Assembly: GCA_023431345.1 (NCBI GenBank)
Contig: JAEYWK010000070.1
Coordinates: forward strand, 1 to 64,000
From: Pseudomonadota bacterium
Lineage (GTDB): Bacteria; Myxococcota_A; Polyangia; Polyangiales; Polyangiaceae
Direction of reading: 5' to 3'
Length of the DNA stretch: 64,000 nucleotides
Numbering within the stretch: position 1 is the stretch's first letter; each line of letters begins with the position of its first letter. The notes beneath the pieces were generated by a model. It did not search any database and was not told the DNA's origin. It saw only the letters and a list, made by a program, of their open reading frames with translations. Both the position numbers and the translations under genes were made by a program. Shown here one piece after another: positions 51,366 to 60,606 of the stretch.

Positions 51366-52529
51366 ATGAGCAGAAATACCGTCACCGATTTCGTGGTCTT
51401 CGAAGACGCCGCCCTCGGCAGAAAATGGTCGGGCAAAAAGGTCCCGATCTCCGATGTTTACGAGGCGTACATCGAGGGCAAGCTGGATATTCCCGCCGAC
51501 AAGTGGGACGACTTCTTCCGCACGCGCCACGAGACGATGTCGTTCCGGCTCACGGATTCGCACATCCGCTGGGCGTTCACGAACTTCCTGCCCGAGGTGA
51601 CGATTCACTCGAAGGCGCAGGACAGCCGCATCGTCAGCGAGCACTACAACCGCGGCAACGACTTCTTCGAGTGGTGCCTGGGCGAGGCCATGGTCTACAC
51701 GGCCGCGTCGTTCGAGACGCCCGACATGCCGCTCGAGCAGGCGCAGTACCGCAAGATCGATCGCGCGTGTAACAAGCTGCAGCTCAAAGCCGGCGAGACG
51801 CTGCTCGACATCGGCTGCGGCTGGGGCACGTTCGTGGCGCGCGCCGCCAAAGAGTTCGGCGCCAACACGTACGGCGTGACGCTCGCCCAAGAGCAGGTGA
51901 ACTTCGGCACCGACCGCATCGCCAAGTACGGCGTGAGCGACCGCGCCAAGGTCGAGGTCTGCGACTACCGCAACATCCAGGGCAAGTTCGACAAGATCGT
52001 CAGCCTCGAGATGGTCGAGCACGTCGGCATCAAGAACCTGGTGGGCTACTTCCAGAAGGTGCACGAGCTGCTCGCCGACGACGGCCTCTTCGTCATGCAG
52101 TGGACGGGTATCCGCAACCTCTACAACCCGCAGAACCCGCTCTCGGCCCTCACGATGCGGCCGGAAGATTTGATCTGGGGTCTGTTCATGAACCGCCACA
52201 TCTTCCCGGGCGCCGACGCGAGCCTCACGCTCTCGGGCATGATCCGCGCGGCGGAAGACGGCGGCTTCGAGGTCACCGACGTCGAGAACATGAGCCCGCA
52301 CTACGTGATCACCCTGCGCGCTTGGCGCGACCACTGGGTGTCGAACCGCGAGCACGTCATCCGCGCCTACGGCGAGCGCTGGTACCGTCTCTGGTACTTC
52401 TTCCTCCACTGGTCCGCCTTGATCGGCGAGCAGGGCTCGGCGTTCACGTACCAAGTGTTGATGCACAAGAACTCCGACAGCTTCGACCGGACCAAGCTCC
52501 AGTTCGGCTCCGGCAAGAACTGGCGCTGA
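51366..52529 (+). CDS. SAM-dependent methyltransferase, CFA synthase/sphingolipid C9-methyltransferase-like
   Basis: 387 residues, ATG. SAM site LLDIGCGWGTF (about residue 140), then GVTLAQEQ and MVEHVGIKN. The flanks match the CFA synthase superfamily, and best the fungal sphingolipid C9-methyltransferases: PEVTIHSKAQD, EHYNRGNDFFEW, MVYTAASF, EDLIWGLFMN, HIFPGADAS and a C-terminal GSAFTYQ. Unlike the fungal enzymes, no N-terminal transmembrane helices are present. Known: CFA synthases methylate double bonds, and the C9 enzymes methylate the 4,8-sphingadienine base. Inferred: lipid-methylating enzyme, possibly acting on sphingoid lipids, which some myxobacteria make. A strong terminator follows, so it is monocistronic. 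Confidence 0.82.
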   Translation: MSRNTVTDFVVFEDAALGRKWSGKKVPISDVYEAYIEGKLDIPADKWDDFFRTRHETMSFRLTDSHIRWAFTNFLPEVTIHSKAQDSRIVSEHYNRGNDFFEWCLGEAMVYTAASFETPDMPLEQAQYRKIDRACNKLQLKAGETLLDIGCGWGTFVARAAKEFGANTYGVTLAQEQVNFGTDRIAKYGVSDRAKVEVCDYRNIQGKFDKIVSLEMVEHVGIKNLVGYFQKVHELLADDGLFVMQWTGIRNLYNPQNPLSALTMRPEDLIWGLFMNRHIFPGADASLTLSGMIRAAEDGGFEVTDVENMSPHYVITLRAWRDHWVSNREHVIRAYGERWYRLWYFFLHWSALIGEQGSAFTYQVLMHKNSDSFDRTKLQFGSGKNWR

Positions 52530-52567
52530 TCCCAGCCGCGCCCTCGGCCAAGCCGAGCGTCGCCTCG

Positions 52568-52605
52568 ATGCCGCCGCGTCCCCCGGACCGGCGGCATTGC
52601 TTTTT
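52568..52605 (+). terminator. Rho-independent terminator after the methyltransferase gene
   Basis: Perfect 9-base stem ATGCCGCCG (52568-52576) / CGGCGGCAT (52589-52597), 12-base loop, followed by GCTTTTT ending at 52605. It lies 38 bases past the stop codon. Confidence 0.8.
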
Positions 52606-52686
52606 GCCCTGCTGCTCTCGTCGCCTCCTCGCCTCCCTGTAAAATCTCAGGCAGCCTCGATCGGACGCGCAGGGCGGCCCACGGAG

Positions 52687-52702
52687 CTGGAACCGTTTCC
52701 AG
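52687..52702 (+). promoter_or_regulatory. LacI-type palindromic operator upstream of the GH1 gene
   Basis: CTGGAA (52687-52692), 4-base centre CCGT, TTCCAG (52697-52702): a 16-base palindrome with the A-A-C-C-G-T-T-T centre typical of LacI-family sites. An additional half-site ATTCCAG follows at 52707-52713. It lies 35 bases before the ATG, where a repressor would block transcription. No LacI gene is in the window. Confidence 0.5.
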
Positions 52703-52736
52703 GCGGATTCCAGTTTGCTAAGGTGGTGACCGGCAA

Positions 52737-54101
52737 ATGGCTCAATTTCCGGAAAACTTCGTGTGGGGCGCGGCGGCCGCTTCCTACCAAATCGAAGGCG
52801 GCGTCGGCGAAGGCGGTCGCGGGCAGAGCGTGTGGGACATGTACTGCCGAAAGCCCGGCCAGGTTTGGAACGGCCACACGGGCGACGTCTCGACCGACCA
52901 CTACCATCGCTACCCGGAGGACGTCGCGCTCATGAAGCAGATGGGCCTCCAAGCCTATCGCCTCAGCGTTGCTTGGCCGCGCATTCAGCCGACCGGCGTC
53001 GGTAAGCCCAACGTCGCCGGGCTCGACTTTTACGATCGCCTGGTCGACGAGCTGCTCGGCGCCGGCATCGCGCCGTGGGTCACGCTCTTTCACTGGGATT
53101 TCCCGCTGGATTTGTACCACCGCGGCGGCTGGCTGAACCGCGACAGCGCCGACTGGTTCGCCGACTACACGACGCACGTCGTGGCGCGCCTGTCGGACCG
53201 CGTGAAGCACTGGATGACTTTGAACGAGCCGCAGGTGTACATCGGCGCAGGTCACCACGAAGGGCGTCACGCGCCGGGTGATCGCCTGGCCTTCAAGGAG
53301 GTGCTGCTCGCCGGCCACCACACGCTGCTCGCCCACGGCAAGAGCGTGCAGGCGATCCGCGCCGCGACCCGACAGCCGTGCCGCGTCGGTTACGCCCCCG
53401 TCGCGATGTCCAAGATGCCGCTCGACCCAAGCTCTGCGGCAGACGTAGCCGCGGCGCGACGGCGCATGTTCAGCTGTCAGGCAGAGACGGCGTGGACCAA
53501 CACCTGGTGGATGGATCCCGCGTTCCTCGGCCACTACCCCGACGATGGCCTGGAGTTCTTCGGCAAGAACGCGCCCACCGTCCAAGCCGGCGATCTCGAG
53601 ACGATCCATCAGCCGCTCGATTTCTGCGGCGTCAACATCTACCAGGGCCAATACGTGAAGGCCGGGGTCGGCGGCGAGCCGGAAGAGCTGGTCATGCCTC
53701 ACGGCGCCCGGCTCACCGCCTTCGAATGGTACGTCACGCCCGAGGCTATGTACTGGGGCCCCAAGTTCCTCCACGAGCGCTACGGCAAGCCGATCGTCAT
53801 CACCGAGAACGGCATCTCCTGCCGTGATTGGGTGTCACTCGACGGCCAAGTGCACGACCCGCAGCGCATCGATTTCACGCACCGCCACTTGCTCGAAGCT
53901 TCTCGCGCCATCGCCGACGGCGTGCCCATCGAAACCTATTTTCACTGGTCGTTCATCGACAACTTCGAGTGGGCCCACGGCTACAAGCACCGCTTCGGCC
54001 TGATCTTCTGCGACTACGACAACGGCCAAAAGCGCACCCTCAAAGACTCGGGACGCTGGTACGCCGAGGTCATTCGCAGCCACGGCGCCTCGCTCGGCTA
54101 G
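52737..54101 (+). CDS. GH1 family beta-glucosidase/beta-glycosidase
   Basis: 454 residues, ATG with AAGGTGG upstream. Glycoside hydrolase family 1: N-terminal FVWGAAAASYQIEGG, acid/base Glu in TLNEPQVY, nucleophile Glu in ITENGI, and aglycone-site WSFIDNFEWAHGY near the C-terminus. No signal peptide, so cytoplasmic. Hydrolyses beta-glucosides such as cellobiose by retaining chemistry. The palindrome upstream suggests sugar-responsive control. No transporter gene is adjacent. Confidence 0.93.
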   Translation: MAQFPENFVWGAAAASYQIEGGVGEGGRGQSVWDMYCRKPGQVWNGHTGDVSTDHYHRYPEDVALMKQMGLQAYRLSVAWPRIQPTGVGKPNVAGLDFYDRLVDELLGAGIAPWVTLFHWDFPLDLYHRGGWLNRDSADWFADYTTHVVARLSDRVKHWMTLNEPQVYIGAGHHEGRHAPGDRLAFKEVLLAGHHTLLAHGKSVQAIRAATRQPCRVGYAPVAMSKMPLDPSSAADVAAARRRMFSCQAETAWTNTWWMDPAFLGHYPDDGLEFFGKNAPTVQAGDLETIHQPLDFCGVNIYQGQYVKAGVGGEPEELVMPHGARLTAFEWYVTPEAMYWGPKFLHERYGKPIVITENGISCRDWVSLDGQVHDPQRIDFTHRHLLEASRAIADGVPIETYFHWSFIDNFEWAHGYKHRFGLIFCDYDNGQKRTLKDSGRWYAEVIRSHGASLG

Positions 54102-54122
54102 GCGCGCAGCGAGCTCACCAAG

Positions 54123-54163
54123 CAGGCTCACGCCAGGCAGCCTCACGCCAGGCAGCCTCACGC
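54123..54163. repeat. 15-bp tandem repeat, CAGGCAGCCTCACGC
   Basis: Two perfect 15-base units (54134-54148 and 54149-54163) preceded by a shortened copy (54123-54133). The stop codon of the downstream minus-strand GlsB-like gene lies inside the last unit. A similar short repeat occurs beside the second GlsB-like gene. Confidence 0.7.
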
Positions 54164-54415
54164 GTAGTGGCGCCGGCCGAGGCCAGTGACGGCGAGCACG
54201 ATCATGGCGCCGAGCACGCTGCCGAGCACGCCTGCGGGGTGAGCTCGCGCGAGCGCGTCGCCCAGGAGCATGTTGCCGAGCAGGCCGCCCACCAGCGAGC
54301 CGACAGCGCCCAGCACGCTCGTCAGGATGAGGCCCATGTTGCGTTGCCCGGGCGTGAGCGCGCGCGCCACCAAGCCGATGAGGAGGCCGAAAAACAAGAA
54401 AATCAGTAAACTCAT
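54158..54415 (-). CDS. GlsB/YeaQ/YmgE-family small membrane protein
   Basis: 85 residues from ATG 54415 (MSLLIFLFFGLLIGLVARALTPG). Three hydrophobic segments with the family Gly-rich pattern GLVARALTPG and GSLVGGLLGN. Transglycosylase-associated (GlsB/YeaQ/YmgE) proteins are small inner-membrane proteins linked to envelope stress; the molecular role is not established. A paralogue sits 215 bases away on the same strand. The 3' end runs into a tandem repeat. Confidence 0.85.
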   Translation of the reverse strand: MSLLIFLFFGLLIGLVARALTPGQRNMGLILTSVLGAVGSLVGGLLGNMLLGDALARAHPAGVLGSVLGAMIVLAVTGLGRRHYA

Positions 54416-54630
54416 GCAACCTCGACGAGAACGGAGCACGCCCCATGCCAGCGATACGTGGGTCACGAGGCGTCATTCCGCCACGATGCCGAGCCAGCTC
54501 GGGCAATACTGAGGCGAAATTGCCTGAGTCAAATGCGTCACTATCCACAAGGATGTGGGCGCCTTGTTGATGAATGGGCAGCGGCGCGCCGGTAGCCCCT
54601 ACGAGTCGCTGGCTGCGGGTCGACGCGCTC

Positions 54631-54879
54631 TCAGCGTCGGGCGCGACCGAAGATCGCCATCAGCAAGATCGCGCCCACGATGCTGCCGATCCAGCCGGCG
54701 CTGTGCGCCTGAAACAAAGAGTGCCCGGCCAGCACGTTGCCGAGCAAGCCGCCCACGAACGAGCCCACCACGCCCAGCAGCGTCGTCTTGACGATGCCCA
54801 TCTTCTGATTCCCCGGCATGAGCGCGCGCGCGATCAAGCCCACCAGGAAACCGAACAGCAGAAACAGCAGCAAGCCCAT
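54631..54879 (-). CDS. GlsB/YeaQ/YmgE-family small membrane protein (paralogue)
   Basis: 82 residues, ATG. Same three-helix layout and motifs (GLIARALMPG, GSFVGGLLGN) as the neighbouring gene product, so a tandem duplication of a GlsB-type gene. The 215-base gap between the two genes holds no other gene. A triple repeat lies just upstream of its start. Confidence 0.87.
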   Translation of the reverse strand: MGLLLFLLFGFLVGLIARALMPGNQKMGIVKTTLLGVVGSFVGGLLGNVLAGHSLFQAHSAGWIGSIVGAILLMAIFGRARR

Positions 54880-54905
54880 GTGCCGTCTCTACCGCGGCGG
54901 GCTTC

Positions 54906-54957
54906 GCGTCGCTAGCCAGCCCGCGTCGCTAGCCAGCCCGCGTCGCTGGGCCAGCCG
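54906..54957. repeat. 17-bp tandem repeat upstream of a GlsB-like gene
   Basis: Two perfect copies of GCGTCGCTAGCCAGCCC (54906-54922, 54923-54939) and a third imperfect one to 54957. They lie 27 bases upstream of the start of the second GlsB-like gene, in the 122-base gap to the EamA gene, where its promoter should be. Confidence 0.7.
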
Positions 54958-55001
54958 CTGAGCGGCGGAAACGCCAGGCGCTGACGGAAGAGCACGGCGC
55001 G

Positions 55002-56012
55002 TCAGCGCCCGCGCGCCACGACGGTGGCGCCGACCAGCACGAGGGCCGTGCCCACGCCTTGGACGAGGTGCACCGGCTCACCGAGCAGCACGTGCGCGAG
55101 CGCGATGGTCGAAACGGGGCCGACGGCGCCGATGATGGCGGCGGAGCCTGCGCCCACGCGGCGGATGCCCTCGGCCAGCAAGAACACCGGCAGCACCGTG
55201 CACACCAGCGCCAGCAGCACGCCATCTACATAAACGACCGGGGCGTGACCACGAAACGAGCCGCCCACGACCAGGAAGTGCACGAGCATGGCCGCCGTCG
55301 ACACGATCATGGCCAGCGCCGTGAAGCGCAGCGAGCCGACGCGCGGTATCAGCCGGCCACTGCCGACGAGGTAGGCGGCGTAGCTCAGCGCACAGCCGAA
55401 GATCATCGCGACACCGAGCCACATACCAGGTCCGCCCGCGCCCGCCGTTTCCGTCTTCACCGCGAGCGCGACGCCACCATACGTGAGAGCGAGCGCCAGC
55501 AGCGTGCGCCGCGTGACCGGCGTCTTGAACGCGACCGCCGACATCACCACCACCAGCGTGGGGTAAACGAACAGTATCAAGCGCTCGAGCCCGGCCGAGA
55601 TGTACACCAAGCCGTAGAAGTCGAGCACGCTCGCGAGGTAGTAGCCGAGCACCCCCAAGCCGACGATCTTGCCCAGCTCCGCGCGCGGCAGCGGAGCGCG
55701 CCCGCGCGAAGTCAGCGCCGCCGCCACCACGAAGAACGGCAGCGAGAACGCCATGCGCAGCGCCAACAACGTCGCCGGATCAGCCCCGTGCCGATACCCC
55801 AGCTTCGCGATCACCGCCTTCGCCGAAAACGCCACCGCCGACCCCACCACGCACAGCGCCCCCCACCACGCCTCCCGCCCCCGCGGCCGCACCGAAGCTC
55901 CCCCACTGGAGCGCCCCAGCTCGCCCCCACGCGACGACCCAGCGGCCAACGGGCTGGAACCCGCCGACGGCGCCAACGAAGGCCCCTGCCCAACCGGTAG
56001 AGAGTCGCTCAC
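55002..56012 (-). CDS. EamA/DMT-superfamily transporter
   Basis: 336 residues. A long Ser/Gly/Pro/Arg-rich N-terminal tail (about 48 residues) precedes ten predicted transmembrane helices in two halves, typical of EamA (drug/metabolite exporter) proteins. Signs of the two EamA repeats are SAVAFSAKAVIAKLGYRHGADPATLLALRM and CALSYAAYLVGSGRLIPRVGSLRFTAL. These transporters export metabolites or amino acids; substrate unknown. The start could be internal, since the tail is unusual for the family. Confidence 0.85.
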   Translation of the reverse strand: MSDSLPVGQGPSLAPSAGSSPLAAGSSRGGELGRSSGGASVRPRGREAWWGALCVVGSAVAFSAKAVIAKLGYRHGADPATLLALRMAFSLPFFVVAAALTSRGRAPLPRAELGKIVGLGVLGYYLASVLDFYGLVYISAGLERLILFVYPTLVVVMSAVAFKTPVTRRTLLALALTYGGVALAVKTETAGAGGPGMWLGVAMIFGCALSYAAYLVGSGRLIPRVGSLRFTALAMIVSTAAMLVHFLVVGGSFRGHAPVVYVDGVLLALVCTVLPVFLLAEGIRRVGAGSAAIIGAVGPVSTIALAHVLLGEPVHLVQGVGTALVLVGATVVARGR

Positions 56013-56192
56013 GTACTTTTCTTCTTCCTCCTATGGGGCACCGGCTCCCCGTTCGCCACAACACGCTGTGGTCCCCCGCGCCAGCACACCTCCATCTCCC
56101 CTCCGCCCACCCCACAAAACCCCGTCAAATCCCGCGCTCCGCCCGCGCTCCGCCGCTCGCCACCACTTCGCGATCGCCCGATCACTTTTTCG

Positions 56193-56220
56193 TTGTGGAG
56201 CAGGTTCGCTGTGGTATGAA
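56193..56220 (+). promoter_or_regulatory. tRNA-Asp promoter
   Basis: TTGTGG (56193-56198), 16-base spacer, TATGAA (56215-56220), 16 bases upstream of the tRNA gene. Position and boxes fit a sigma-70-type tRNA promoter. The 224-base gap 56013-56236 otherwise holds no gene. Confidence 0.5.
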
Positions 56221-56236
56221 GCCCGCCTTCCGCCAC

Positions 56237-57627
<1,391 letters not shown>

Positions 57628-57648
57628 TCGTGGTCCGTCGTTCGGCTT

Positions 57649-58557
57649 TTAGCGATAAGACGCTCGAGAGTGCGGGAGCGGTAGCGTCTCCGCGTTGTCG
57701 ACCTCGTTCTGAACGAGGAACCTGCGAAGCACGCGCTCGCTCCACCCTTGGTCGTGCTTTGGCCCTCGAACGATTTCGCGGATGGCTGACTTGGAGAATT
57801 TGGCAGTGAGGTAGGGCGTGAGTCCGTACTTGCCGACGCGAAAGCTGCTTTTCGGGCGCGGCTCAGCCGACCCGTCCCGACGCGGCTTCTGCGCGAAGCA
57901 GAGACGAATCTCGCGCTCTTCTGCGAAGGCATCCGACTTGCACATCCCGGCGAACGTTCCGAACTGGATTGCGAAGGCCAAACTGAGCATGTCGGGTATG
58001 CCCGCGCTCGGCTTCCACTTAACCTGTTGAATTGCGGCGAAAGCCTCATCCACGAGTTTCCGTGCCAACTCCCGTTGCCGCGTCAAATTGTACTCAACGC
58101 GCAGTAAAAAGCCGTCGTCTATTCGGCCGAATTCAGGCTCGAATTTTAGGAGTGACTGGACGTCGAAACCTATGGCGTAGCCTGCGCCATCGTCAGCGTA
58201 CGCGCGCCACTGACTCAGCACATCCCGATCCTCGCTGAACGAGGCAGCGAAAATGACTTGGTCAGAAAAGGTTTTGTGGGCGAGGGCGGCCTCGAAAATC
58301 TTGGTGCCTTCGACGTCTGTCGAATGACCTTTTGCCGCTTCGCGGATCAATGCCATGCCATGTTCAAGCTCCCGGGTGTCGTTCATGCAACGCAAGTCTG
58401 ACGCCCAAACGGACCCATTCTGAACGATGGAGAGGAGAGCCTGCGCCCCGCAATAGTGGTAGGCGATCTTGGTGTCCCACGGCCCGTCGATGAGCAGCTT
58501 GTCCGCCTCCCTATTGAAGTCCAAAGATGCTTGAATATCTGCTCGGAATGACGCCAT
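57649..58557 (-). CDS. DUF2971-containing protein (element cargo)
   Basis: 302 residues. DUF2971 pattern: YHYCGAQALLSIVQNGSVWASDLRCMNDTRELEHG near residue 33, FAASFSEDRDVLSQWRAYADDGAGYAIGFD in the middle and a C-terminal basic segment. DUF2971 is widespread in mobile elements and of unknown function. Base composition is visibly lower in GC than neighbouring chromosomal and phage genes, so it was probably gained separately. It sits between the integrase and the phage gene block, a common place for moron or defence cargo. Defence is a hypothesis only. Confidence 0.72.
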   Translation of the reverse strand: MASFRADIQASLDFNREADKLLIDGPWDTKIAYHYCGAQALLSIVQNGSVWASDLRCMNDTRELEHGMALIREAAKGHSTDVEGTKIFEAALAHKTFSDQVIFAASFSEDRDVLSQWRAYADDGAGYAIGFDVQSLLKFEPEFGRIDDGFLLRVEYNLTRQRELARKLVDEAFAAIQQVKWKPSAGIPDMLSLAFAIQFGTFAGMCKSDAFAEEREIRLCFAQKPRRDGSAEPRPKSSFRVGKYGLTPYLTAKFSKSAIREIVRGPKHDQGWSERVLRRFLVQNEVDNAETLPLPHSRASYR

Positions 58558-58569
58558 GGGCGGGTCAGT

Positions 58570-58803
58570 TTAGTCGATTCGAGCAGTGCTCGTCCCACCC
58601 ACCATCTCCCTCGGCACGCCGAGCGCCTTCAAGAGCCGCATCTCGTCGGCATCGAACGACCCATCCGGTCCGTCGAAAATGGCCTGAAAGACGGTCGCCA
58701 GCTCGTCTTCGAACGAGCCGCGCTCCGCGATGCGCGCCGCGCCGGGCGCGGACGGCAGCTTGTGACGGGCGACGAGAGCGCTGATGATTTGAAACGAGGT
58801 CAT
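58570..58803 (-). CDS. Hypothetical small phage protein
   Basis: 77 residues, ATG (MTSFQIISALVARHKL). No recognised domain; acidic middle (SFEDELATVFQAIFDGPDGSFDADEM). A frame of similar length on the same strand (to 58864) is a less plausible alternative because it is Arg/Pro-rich. Placed 12 bases from the DUF2971 gene. Confidence 0.5.
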   Translation of the reverse strand: MTSFQIISALVARHKLPSAPGAARIAERGSFEDELATVFQAIFDGPDGSFDADEMRLLKALGVPREMVGGTSTARID

Positions 58804-58897
58804 GCGGGTATGCTTTCTGCGGCGAAGGTGCCGCGGGCCCCACGCTCAGCGTCCAGCCGAGCAAGCCGCAGGCGCGGCGCGGGGCGCGTAACGCGGG

Positions 58898-59560
58898 CTA
58901 GCCCGCTTCCGCCTCCGGCTCAGTAACGGCAGCAAGCAGCCGCTCCGTAAGCTCCGCGCGACGCTCCGCCGGCCACTTCTTGAGCACGCCTTCGAGCTGC
59001 TTCGCGAGACGCGCGACGACGGCATCGCTCGGGTTTAACTCTGAGGGATTAGTTAGACCGGCGTCGTCTTCCCGGGTCGGAATTTCCGAACCGGCGGCGG
59101 CCTTCGCGAGCCTCTCCCTCGTGGCGGCCACCGTTTTGTCGTCGACTCCGATCAGCTGGCTTAGCTTCAGGTTGCTCATCTTCGGAAAAGCCGCGAGCAT
59201 CATCTCGATGGCGCGCCGCTTGTCGGCCGTCGTAAAGCGGAGCCCAAACGAGCGAGCGGATCCGACCGCGTGAGTCAGGCAATCCTTCTTGCTGCCCTGG
59301 CGAATCTCTGCGCGGATGGTCGTCCCGCCGTTGTGCGTGACGGCCTCGATCCGGTGCGCGCCATCGCTCAAGTGCAGCGTGCCTTTTGCGTCGCGGTAGC
59401 AGACGATCGGCGGAAACTCCGCGCCGTTGGCCATCTCGAGCGCGTACGCCTCCACGGTCTCGCGATTCGTGCCCTTCGCACGCACGACGACGTCGCGAGT
59501 GATGGCCGAGATTTCGACCTCTTGGACGTCGGGCTCGACGGCCTCGATCGTGAGCGTCAC
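58898..59560 (-). CDS. ParB N-domain (ParB/Srx-like) phage protein
   Basis: 220 residues from GTG 59560, which overlaps the previous stop (GTGA); a longer frame to 59836 is shadow. Residues 15-70 resemble the ParB/Spo0J N-terminal domain: IEISAITRDV-type start, GTNRETVEAYALEMANGAEFPPIVCYRD, then the catalytic/CTP-site DGAHRIEA. The C-terminal half has a helix-turn-helix-like KLSQLIGVDDKTVAATRERL and a helical tail. Such proteins in phages act in DNA binding, partition or as a nuclease-like regulator. Likely part of replication/early functions. Confidence 0.75.
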   Translation of the reverse strand: MTLTIEAVEPDVQEVEISAITRDVVVRAKGTNRETVEAYALEMANGAEFPPIVCYRDAKGTLHLSDGAHRIEAVTHNGGTTIRAEIRQGSKKDCLTHAVGSARSFGLRFTTADKRRAIEMMLAAFPKMSNLKLSQLIGVDDKTVAATRERLAKAAAGSEIPTREDDAGLTNPSELNPSDAVVARLAKQLEGVLKKWPAERRAELTERLLAAVTEPEAEAG

Positions 59561-59805
59561 GAGCGTCCCCCGACGTCGGACAGCAGCGCCAGCAGCTCGA
59601 CGCCGTTGATGCCCTCTTCCTCGGCTTGCAGCTCGAACAAGCTCGCCCACATGCCATTCTCGGCGGGGTTGTCCGGCGCCGATGCGAGGTAGAGCGCGCC
59701 GATCGCCACGAGGTACAGCGAGCCCTGCAGGTCCGCCGCTCCCTCGATGGCCAGAAAGAGGCGCGAGCGAAGCGCTACTAGGTCGAGGTTCTCGATGCGG
59801 CTCAC
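59557..59805 (-). CDS. Hypothetical small phage protein
   Basis: 82 residues, GTG, overlapping both neighbours (4-base overlaps with the ParB-domain gene and the preceding gene). Helical, acidic C-terminal half (LFELQAEEEGINGVELLALL). No domain recognised. Confidence 0.5.
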   Translation of the reverse strand: MSRIENLDLVALRSRLFLAIEGAADLQGSLYLVAIGALYLASAPDNPAENGMWASLFELQAEEEGINGVELLALLSDVGGRS

Positions 59806-60023
59806 GACGCACCGCCCTTCTGCGCGGAGTGCGCAAGAGCCGCTTCGAGCTCAGTCAGGCCAGCTTGCGCCAGCTCGGCGTGCGTCCGCGCCTTCGCGTC
59901 GAAATCGAGCGAGAGCGCTACGAGCCGGCGAATCAGCGTGATTCGCTCCGTGATGCCTTCGAGCGTGATCGGGCCGGTGGCGCCGCTGGGCGGACGTGTA
60001 GTAACTTTCCCCTTAGACTTCAT
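59802..60023 (-). CDS. Hypothetical small phage protein
   Basis: 73 residues, ATG with AGGAAAGCTAGG upstream. Begins MKSKGKVTTRPPSGATGP, then an amphipathic helical section (ITERITLIRRLVALSLDFDAKAR). Overlaps the next gene by 4 bases. No domain recognised. Confidence 0.5.
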   Translation of the reverse strand: MKSKGKVTTRPPSGATGPITLEGITERITLIRRLVALSLDFDAKARTHAELAQAGLTELEAALAHSAQKGGAS

Positions 60024-60096
60024 GGGAACCTAGCTTTCCTATGGATGTTTAGGGCGCTCGCGGGATTGCCGTCCCACGGGTGCCCGTCTGTGTGCA

Positions 60097-60294
60097 CTAG
60101 CGTTTCTTGCGGCGCGGTCCTTTGGCGTGCGCTTCGCGGATCAAACGTCGAACGATCGTCGCCTCGCTCTCGCCAGCTGCCTCGGCAAGCTCGCGTAGCA
60201 TGTCGCGTTCGTCGGCGCTGATGCGCAGGTGAAAGCGCTCGTCCTTGGGAGCAGGAGCCACGACTATTGATGTACACCCAACGGGTGCGCACAT
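60097..60294 (-). CDS. Ribbon-helix-helix (Arc/CopG-type) DNA-binding protein
   Basis: 65 residues from ATG 60294 (MCAPVGCTSIVV), preceded by GGAGCTGGA. The C-terminal segment FHLRISADERDMLRELAEAAGESEATIVRRLIREA is a good ribbon-helix-helix pattern with one beta strand, two helices and the SEATIVRRLI turn. Such small proteins act as phage repressors or excisionase-like regulators. Its position near the integrase fits a regulator of the element. Confidence 0.65.
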   Translation of the reverse strand: MCAPVGCTSIVVAPAPKDERFHLRISADERDMLRELAEAAGESEATIVRRLIREAHAKGPRRKKR

Positions 60295-60318
60295 TCCAGC
60301 TCCATTTTGCAATTCGTA

Positions 60319-60606
60319 TTACACGCGTGATTCCACGCGTTTACGCTTGCCGCCTTTGGCGCGAGCTTTCCGCCCGCCGCGTCGCGCCCGCCGCGTGCCG
60401 CCCGGCTCCGCCGCGCCAGCCTCAGCGCGCCACCGGACGAAGCCGGCCGCGATGGCCACGACCCCGGCCGAGACAGAGGCGTACCGCGCGGCGCGCCCCG
60501 CCTCCCGAAGCACGACGCCCGCACGCCCGTCACTGCCGACGAGCTCCAGCCGCCTCCCGCGCTTCGCGCCGCGCCAAGCGCGGAGCGCTTCAAGGTCGGC
60601 GCTCAG
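60319..60606 (-). CDS. Possible small phage protein (uncertain start, CTG proposed)
   Basis: The region between the RHH gene and the 48-residue gene is open in one protein-like frame: SADLEALRAWRGAKRGRRLELVG... then a short hydrophobic stretch (ASVSAGVVAIAAGFV) and a basic C-terminus. The only conventional start is GTG 60513 (64 residues). A CTG at 60606 with GGAG 8 bases upstream would give 95 residues. Boundaries are uncertain. Confidence 0.35.
   Translation of the reverse strand: MSADLEALRAWRGAKRGRRLELVGSDGRAGVVLREAGRAARYASVSAGVVAIAAGFVRWRAEAGAAEPGGTRRARRGGRKARAKGGKRKRVESRV

Noticed and set aside
54906..54957. CRISPR array
   Set aside because: Units are contiguous without spacers and only two to three copies; ordinary short tandem repeats. 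The same applies to the repeats at 54123, 25223 and 46844.
60264..60593. 109-codon minus-strand frame starting at TTG 60593 with a TTGA overlap
   Set aside because: Ser/Arg/Gly-rich and ends inside the RHH gene; the parallel frame at 60319-60606 looks more protein-like. The overlap alone was not enough.
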